Assembly: GCA_036873755.1 (NCBI GenBank)
Contig: JAVTVY010018708.1
Location: forward strand, 1 to 64,000
Direction: 5' to 3'
Length of the DNA stretch: 64,000 bases
Source of the DNA: Hanleya hanleyi
Taxonomy: Eukaryota; Mollusca; Polyplacophora; Lepidopleurida; Hanleyidae
Position 1 is the stretch's first letter. Every line of letters begins with the position of its first letter. Of the stretch, positions 58,549-64,000 are shown one piece after another. The translations under genes were made by a program, and so were the position numbers. The notes beneath the pieces are model-generated. The model made no database searches. It was given only the letters and a program-made list of their open reading frames with translations, and was not told where the DNA came from.

Positions 58549-59150
58549 TCATGTACATTTAATCAAAGATCTTCTGGTCTGGCTTTGCTGATACTTTTTA
58601 TGATCTTCCCGCATCTGCTTTATATCTTTGTCTTTTTCGCCATAAATTTCTTGTTCTTTCCTCTGCTCATGTTTCTCTGTCGACCTCTGGTTTAAGGAAG
58701 AATTGTCGGGTCGCTCATTATCACAAGGTTTCTTCATGTGTTTAGCAACCAGGCTATATTCTGGGGTGAATTTCGTATGTGTAGCTGTGTTGGGAATGGA
58801 ACTATCATCTTCCCCTTCACCCGCTTGTTCATCTCCCATGGATAGCTCATCAACTTCATCTCTTGTGAGCTTAACAATCAGAACAGCATCTGGAGTGAAG
58901 TTCAAGCTACCATCAGAATGCACAAATGTATGATCACTACGACTGTGGATCCACAATATTAGCAGACTCATTGATTTCAAACTCCGGATGATCTGGCAAG
59001 GCATCCGTACTTTCTTCCGCTTTATTCTCCTTGTAAGGTGGGCTAAGAATATCAATGGAATTATCAACACCTTTCTCATCACCGGGAACTGAAAATCGGT
59101 TTAGGCTCTTAGATGCATTTCGCTTTGCCCCTGACCAAGCCTAGAATTTT
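58549..59150 (-). pseudogene. Probable LINE ORF1 C-terminal remnant (copy B)
   Basis: Same as in copy A but the open frame is longer (177 codons, 58549-59082), because an upstream frameshift in A is absent. Charged, with an acidic run (GEGEDDSS) and a Lys/Glu/Gln-rich tail. Confidence 0.5.
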
Positions 59151-59233
59151 ATTATGGGGGCCCTGCCATCAGGACCTACAATTGACCTAATGTTTTCGCC
59201 AACGCTTTCACACTGCTCGACTGACTGTGCCTT

Positions 59234-60084
59234 GCCGGCATCATTGAAAACTGTTGACCGCTTCTCTCTTGCAAGAAACAAGCCTATGTTTATGTATACT
59301 ATGATTGTCTTTTTGAATTTGGTGCTAATACTATTATATGGAATATGGAATAGGTCTTTGGATTATGGACGCGGATATTCTTTAATGGACGACGGCTGGA
59401 TTATGAATGACGGACTAGACGCTTGTAATTTATTCCGAGAAGAGAGTTCTCCACAACGGGAGACTTCTGGCATTGAATGCATGTGGATATTGAAAAAATC
59501 AAAATGTCTGACGGAAGAACTTGATGCTAAAGGCCACATACCGTACAGACATGTATCCACATGGGCTTTCTCGACTGTCTATAGTACAATCCTTCATCAG
59601 GACCTTATTGTCCGCCTTACTTCAATAACAGTATCGGTGTTCAAGAAAACTGATCGCCGATATATTAGTGCCAGAAGCCATAAAGCGTCCTTTAGCTCTA
59701 CTACATACATACACGGGATATCATTCATGGTATGTTTCTTTGTTTATAGAGTTGCTCGAATTTCCCATTAATAATATCTATGTGAAATTTAGCAACGCAA
59801 GATATCAACAGCATATAGGAATTCCAATGGGTACTAATTGTACACCCCTCTATCTGTTCTCTTATGAATACAACTATATGCAGACGCTTTCAAAAACAGA
59901 TTTTTCAAAGCCCGTTTCAGCTTATTCACCAAACGCTATATATAGACGATCTTCTTGCTGTGGATAATCGCTATATAAATGACAAAGTGAAGGATATATA
60001 TCCACCTTCACTGGATTTGACAGAAACTACAGATCGCCCTAGCGGCACATCTTATTTATACCTATATCTCTATAAAAATGAAGC
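59234..60084 (+). mobile_element. RT element pieces (copy B)
   Basis: Counterpart of 53632-54484 with the same frameshifts and internal short deletion, then family B at the same base. The shared junction shows the RT/B fusion predates the duplication. Confidence 0.87.
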
Positions 60085-60837
60085 GGCCCACTTCCCTTAT
60101 ATGTGTTGCAATTTTTTTTACCTGTGTACGGCGAGATTCTGCTGGTGGACGTTTCGTCCCCGAGGCCCGCCTCCTGTGCAGACCTTTCGACCTTTGATAT
60201 ATGTTGGCATTTGCGGGAAGTTGATGCTGGGTCGACATTGAGCCTTACAGACTATAAATGCCGTCATTTTCATCTGACGACGATACAGCTCACCAATACC
60301 CAGTGTACGAGTTGTCACTGCGAAACAACTCACCAATTACCAATGTACGAGTTGTCAGAGCATTTCCATCATAGCTCTCTAGATTTGTATGTAATACCGC
60401 TCATGCCGGTGCTAGGGGCCGTGTGGTCATATCATCCAAGTTGCCACATGAACAGGAACAAACTAGGATGAAAGTAACTCCGAAAATGGAAGTCATTGTG
60501 ATAAAATATTCTATATTTCGGCTGTGCTTATGCCATCATCAGGTATACATATGTATTCCTGATGATGGCATAAGCACAGCCGAAATATAGAATATTTTAT
60601 CACAATGACTTCCATTTTCAGAGTTACATTCATCCTAGTTTATGTGAAATTGATCTGTGGGAATAATGGATTTTGAACAGGTACAATAAAAGCGTACCTG
60701 AGATACAACACATATCCCGAATCGGTAGATTCTTGGTATGTGCTTTAGAATAGGTTAACCGGAAGACTATACTGTGAAGTCATGTGGCTCTGTCAGTATG
60801 TCGGCACCTCTTTCCGCTTCCCTTATATGTGTTGTAA
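60085..60837 (+). mobile_element. Family B unit, interrupted by foldback (copy B and flank)
   Basis: In RT-sense orientation; contains the hairpin GGACGTTTCGTCC, the module (outer part at about 60391, P3 at 60676-60698 after the foldback) and ends GTGTTGTAAT at 60837. The foldback splits the module between P2 and P3. Confidence 0.87.
60457..60673. mobile_element. Near-perfect foldback element, 8-bp target duplication
   Basis: TGAACAGG stands at 60449-60456 and 60674-60681. Within, 60461-60543 and 60558-60640 are 83-bp arms that pair with very few mismatches around ATACATATGTAT, itself a palindrome, so about 180 bp form one uninterrupted dyad. An extra 33 bp (TTATGTGAAATTGATCTG onward) lie on the right only. 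8-bp duplications are typical of hAT elements. No coding sequence. Confidence 0.9.
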
Positions 60838-61349
60838 TTTTTTACCTGTATATGGCGAGATTCTGCTGGTGGACGTTTCGTCCCCGAGGCCCGCCCCCTG
60901 TGCAGACCTTTTGGTCTTTGATATATGTTGGCCTCTGTGGGAAGTTGATGCTGGGTCGACATTGGGCCATACAGACTAGTCTGTTGTGTTAAATGCCGTC
61001 ATTTTCATCTGACGACGATACAGCTCACCAATACCCAGTGTACGAGTTGTCACAGCGAAACAGCTCACCAATTACCAATGTACGAGTTGTCAGAGCATTT
61101 CCATCATAGCTCCCTAGATTCGTATCTAATACCGCTTATGACGGTGCTAGGGGCCGTGTGCTCATATCATCCAAATTGCCACATGAACAGGTACAATAAA
61201 AGCGTACCTGAGATACAACACATATCCCGAATCGTTAGATTCTTGGTATGTGCTTTAGAATAGGTTAACCGGAAGACTATACTGTGAAGTCATGTGGCTC
61301 TGTCAGTATGTCGGCACCTCTTCTCGCTTCCCTTATATGTGTTGTAATT
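60838..61349 (+). repeat. Family B complete unit
   Basis: From TTTACCTGTATATGGCGAG to CTTATATGTGTTGTAAT (512 bp), with the hairpin, two ACGAGTTGTCA short repeats and a module with perfect P3. It ends at the B terminus exactly where an RT fragment begins. Confidence 0.9.
61122..61216 (+). other. Structured module, family B type (reference copy)
   Basis: P1 GTATCT (61122-61127) with AGATAC (61211-61216). P2 CGTGTGC with GCCACATG-type (sister copies CGTGTGG with CCACATG). P3 CAGGTAC (61188-61194) with GTACCTG (61204-61210) around loop AATAAAAGC. Confidence 0.7.
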
Positions 61350-62045
61350 CTCTCTCGTCTATTTTACGATGAAAAAGATGATTACCATTTCGACTTCGTA
61401 AACTATCCCCTCTGGACAGTAATATACAAGAGGGACCTGCATATGGCGTATACATATCTCGCCTAGTAGCATTTGCTAGATCCTGTGTTAAATGTGACGA
61501 TTTTAATCAATGTCACAAAACAGTATTGTAGAAACGTATAAAACAGGGCTATATCATCAAGCGCCTCCTCTCGAAGTTTCTCAAATTTGGCGACACATAT
61601 CGCATGCTGATAGCAAAATACGATCGTAGCGTGCAACATCGATGGCGGTACGTTTCGCAACTTGTGTCTAATTTCGCTTAACCCTGCGCTATGGGCCGTA
61701 CGAACCTATGTATTTCAAGATTCTCATAGTGTTCTGATGAACAATCACAATCAAAGCGTGACTGAAAGAAACGTGACTGGAATACGTCATACTCTAGATA
61801 ACGATTTTACAACGTATATCATATGGACTAAGAATACTGATCAGCGATACGGATTTGATATTTTTGGAACATCAAGATGTCTTGCTGGCATCATTGAAAA
61901 CTGTTGACCGCTTCTGTATTGCAGAAAATTATTCTTTTAGTTTGGTGCTAATGTTATTATATGAATTAGGGCTTTGGATTATGGACGAGGAAATCTTTTA
62001 ATGGACGACCGCTGAATATTGAATGACAGACTAGACGCGCTTGTA
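61350..62045 (+). mobile_element. RT element 3' half, decayed
   Basis: Starts inside the LSRRLYDKRDDYNFD block, shows frameshifts and several small deletions, and reaches the ORF end, a module (about 61666-61770, P3 decayed) and a 3' UTR ending near GACGCGCTTGTATT. Confidence 0.82.
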
Positions 62046-62260
62046 TTCTCCATAACGCGAGACCTCTCCCCTGGATTTGATTGAATAAGAACATCTTTTG
62101 GATCTGTCTGATCATTTCTGTCAATCGGATCATCCGTTTCGCCAGAATTTGAAGGCGCCTGTCTAGATTTCTTGCATGCCCGTTTCAAATGTCTCGTCTG
62201 ACCACACTCCTGGTATTTACCTTGAAAAGGACAATCCCATTAGCAAGTAGCAGGTTGTAT
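62046..62260 (-). pseudogene. LINE ORF1 (gag-like) zinc-knuckle remnant
   Basis: The minus-strand frame reads GKYQECGQTRHLKRACKKSR. Except for Tyr in place of the first Cys, this is a C-x2-C-x4-H-x4-C zinc knuckle of retroelement Gag/ORF1 proteins, here followed by an acidic/Ser-rich tail. The fragment is cut by the RT copy on its left. Whether it belongs to the I-like LINE at 50-59 kb is not shown. Confidence 0.45.
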
Positions 62261-63062
62261 CCTGAGCGATTTACCGAACAGGAAGCCTAAAACCTCCAAG
62301 TAAAATTGTTCATGGAAAAGTGGGTCTGATGCCAGACATCCACACCCTTCAAACCTCAGTTTTCAAAGTTCTGTCAAAAGAATACTGTTCATCATGAATC
62401 TTAAGAACTTTATATTTCAAATACCTCAAAAATGTCAATATTTGGAATCTCAAGAGAGCATTTTATTTTGAAAAGTGATTTCCTGGGTTCAATCTGTTCG
62501 GAACGACCACACTGATTGTGAATATCTAAAATATCGTTTGAGAGAAGAATATATTTGGTCCGTTCATTTCGTACTGTCACCATCCAAGCAGTCTTTGACA
62601 CCTGCACTTATCCATGAAGGACAGTCCGTCATGATACGACAGATTGTTGTAAAGCGCGATAAATATCAATCTGCTTAGTTGCATCTAGTCCTACTAGTTG
62701 TAGCCCCAGTGACCTCTCAAACACTGGAGACTCACAACAAACAATTCCCACCAGGAAGCCTCACAAAATAGTAAGTAAAATTTCAACCACCTAGCCTTTG
62801 GCATAATCCAACCAATCAACGAGTACTGTAGGCTCTACTTCTTGTGCAAGACGGAAAAACAGTGTCTTCCGTGTTGAGCATGTTGTACTGCGATTTTTTC
62901 GTTTTATAATTTAAAACAATCCTTAATTGCTTCAAAAGAAACAAAACGTACTTCAAGTATTCCAGAAACCAGTCACTTAATAAGGAGAACCTATAACCGC
63001 CTAACGCAACATTGCCAGTCAGTAAACAAATATTATGTTCACCACGGATAGTACTGTATATG
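62261..63062. other. No gene seen
   Basis: Short frames only. Confidence 0.4.
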
Positions 63063-64000
63063 GTTACAAGCGTCTAGTCCGTCATTCATAATTCAGCCGT
63101 CGTCCATTAAAGAATATCCGCGTCCATAATCCAAAGACCTATTCCATAATCCATACAACAGTATTAGCACCAAATTCAAAAAGACAATCCTGGTATACAT
63201 AAACATAGGCTAGTTTCCTACAAGAGAGAAGCGGTCAACAGTTTTCAATGATGCCGACAAGACATCATGATGTTCCAAAAATATAAAATCCGTATCGCTG
63301 ATCAGTATTCTTAATCCATAATAATCGTTGTAAAGTCGTCATCTAGAGAATGATGTATCTCAGTCACGCATTGATTGTGACTGTTCATATGAGCACCATG
63401 AGGATCTTGAAGTGCATGGGTTCATACGGCCCCTAGCTCCGGGTTAAGCGGAATTAAACACAAGTTACGAAACGTAACGCCATAGATCTTGCACGCTACG
63501 CTCATATTTTGCTATCAGCATACGATATGTATCGCCAAATTTGGGAATCTTTGAGTGGAGGCGCTTGGTGGAATAGCCCTGTTTTATAAGTTTCTGCAAC
63601 AATGTTTTGTGACGTTAATTAAAATCGTCACATTTAACACAGGATCTAGCATATGCTACTAGGCGAGATATGTATACGCCATATGCAGGTCCCACTGGAA
63701 TATTACTGTCCAGAAAGGGATAGTTTACGATGTCGAAATTGTAATCATCTCTTTGGTCATAAATTCCACGAGAGAGAATACCGCTTCATTTTTATAGAGA
63801 TATAGATCTAAAGTTGGTGTGCCTGTAGGGCTATTTGTAGTTTGCTTCAAATCCAGTGAAGGTGGATATATATCCTTCACTGCGTCATTTATATAGCGAT
63901 TATCCACGGCGAGAATATATATATATATATACATATATATGTATATATATATATAGCGTTTGGTGAATGAGAAGGAACGGACTTTGAATGGATCGGTTTT
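63063..64000 (-). mobile_element. RT element 3' half, runs off window
   Basis: Terminus GGTTACAAGCGTCTAGTCCG, 3' UTR, module with perfect P3 stem (about 63355-63465), C-terminal region and the KDIYPPSLDLKQTTNSPTG block, then a TA-rich microsatellite (63915-63953) inserted in the YIDDLLAVDN codons, then the upstream codons to the window edge. Confidence 0.9.
63915..63953. repeat. (TA)n microsatellite within RT gene
   Basis: Alternating TATATA with ACATA/TGTATA interruptions replaces about ten codons around the catalytic motif, so this copy cannot encode an active RT. Confidence 0.9.

Larger units (their letters stand above)
54904..60720. repeat. Tandem segmental duplication, copy B
   Basis: Same order as copy A but with an RT insertion in the LINE endonuclease (57092-57949), a longer endonuclease start, and a foldback (60457-60673) in its family B part. 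It lacks the SINE of copy A. Confidence 0.92.

Overview
This window looks like repeat-dominated nuclear DNA from an invertebrate animal, most likely a mollusc and perhaps a gastropod. Dense short retroelements, decayed LINEs, mollusc-style SINE tails (an ATATAGCTGAAAT-like block followed by CACTCACT repeats) and small intron-bearing secreted-protein genes support this. There are no operons, ribosome binding sites, rRNA genes or CRISPR arrays. The species assignment is inference; the repeat content is seen directly.

Host genes are few and all lie on the minus strand. Two paralogous terminal exons (19977-20515 and 38056-38564) encode a proline-rich region followed by an almost identical cysteine-rich C-terminus. 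A signal-peptide exon (47075-47495) ends in a phase-1 donor compatible with either acceptor. No other host gene can be supported; 37164-37502 is an unassigned possible exon.

The rest is layered mobile DNA. (1) A reverse-transcriptase element, probably Penelope-like or a related non-LTR type, occurs in about 20 broken copies. Its ORF carries the YIDDLL catalytic motif, and its 3' UTR ends GACGCTTGTAA. (2) Family B is a short repeat of about 490-510 bp that forms tandem arrays (16424-18342, 60838-61349) and is fused to RT pieces. (3) Family C is a short element of about 350 bp inserted in several places. The RT 3' UTR, B and C are mostly unalike but share one roughly 100-nt module that can fold into three stems. 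The stem sequences differ between families while pairing is kept. This covarying RNA-like module is the most interesting signal in the window.

Other elements are: a 1.87 kb Spy-like insertion placed exactly between AAA and TTT without target duplication, carrying 18 copies of a 68-bp minisatellite (30013-31878); a 1.7 kb TIR element flanked by TTA (4411-6124); a near-perfect foldback with an 8-bp duplication (60457-60673); and a direct tandem duplication of about 5 kb (50011-54903 and 54904-60720). The duplication holds two copies of an I-like LINE that has lost its RT core, and later insertions distinguish the copies. A degenerate repeat of about 145 bp centred on AGGTGGCGCCACCT fills 24880-26650, and several other minisatellites and hairpin repeats are present.

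Layout: 1-2350 minisatellite, SINE and inverted repeats; 3.6-10.6 kb membrane-protein remnant, TIR element and RT/B/C mosaic; 11.5-18.3 kb LINE pieces and B array; 18.3-22 kb gene copy 1; 22-32.6 kb RT copies, 145-bp repeats and Spy-like element; 33-40 kb mostly unique DNA with gene copy 2; 40-49.6 kb scattered RT copies and the signal exon; 50-60.7 kb tandem duplication; 60.7-64 kb B array and RT copies.
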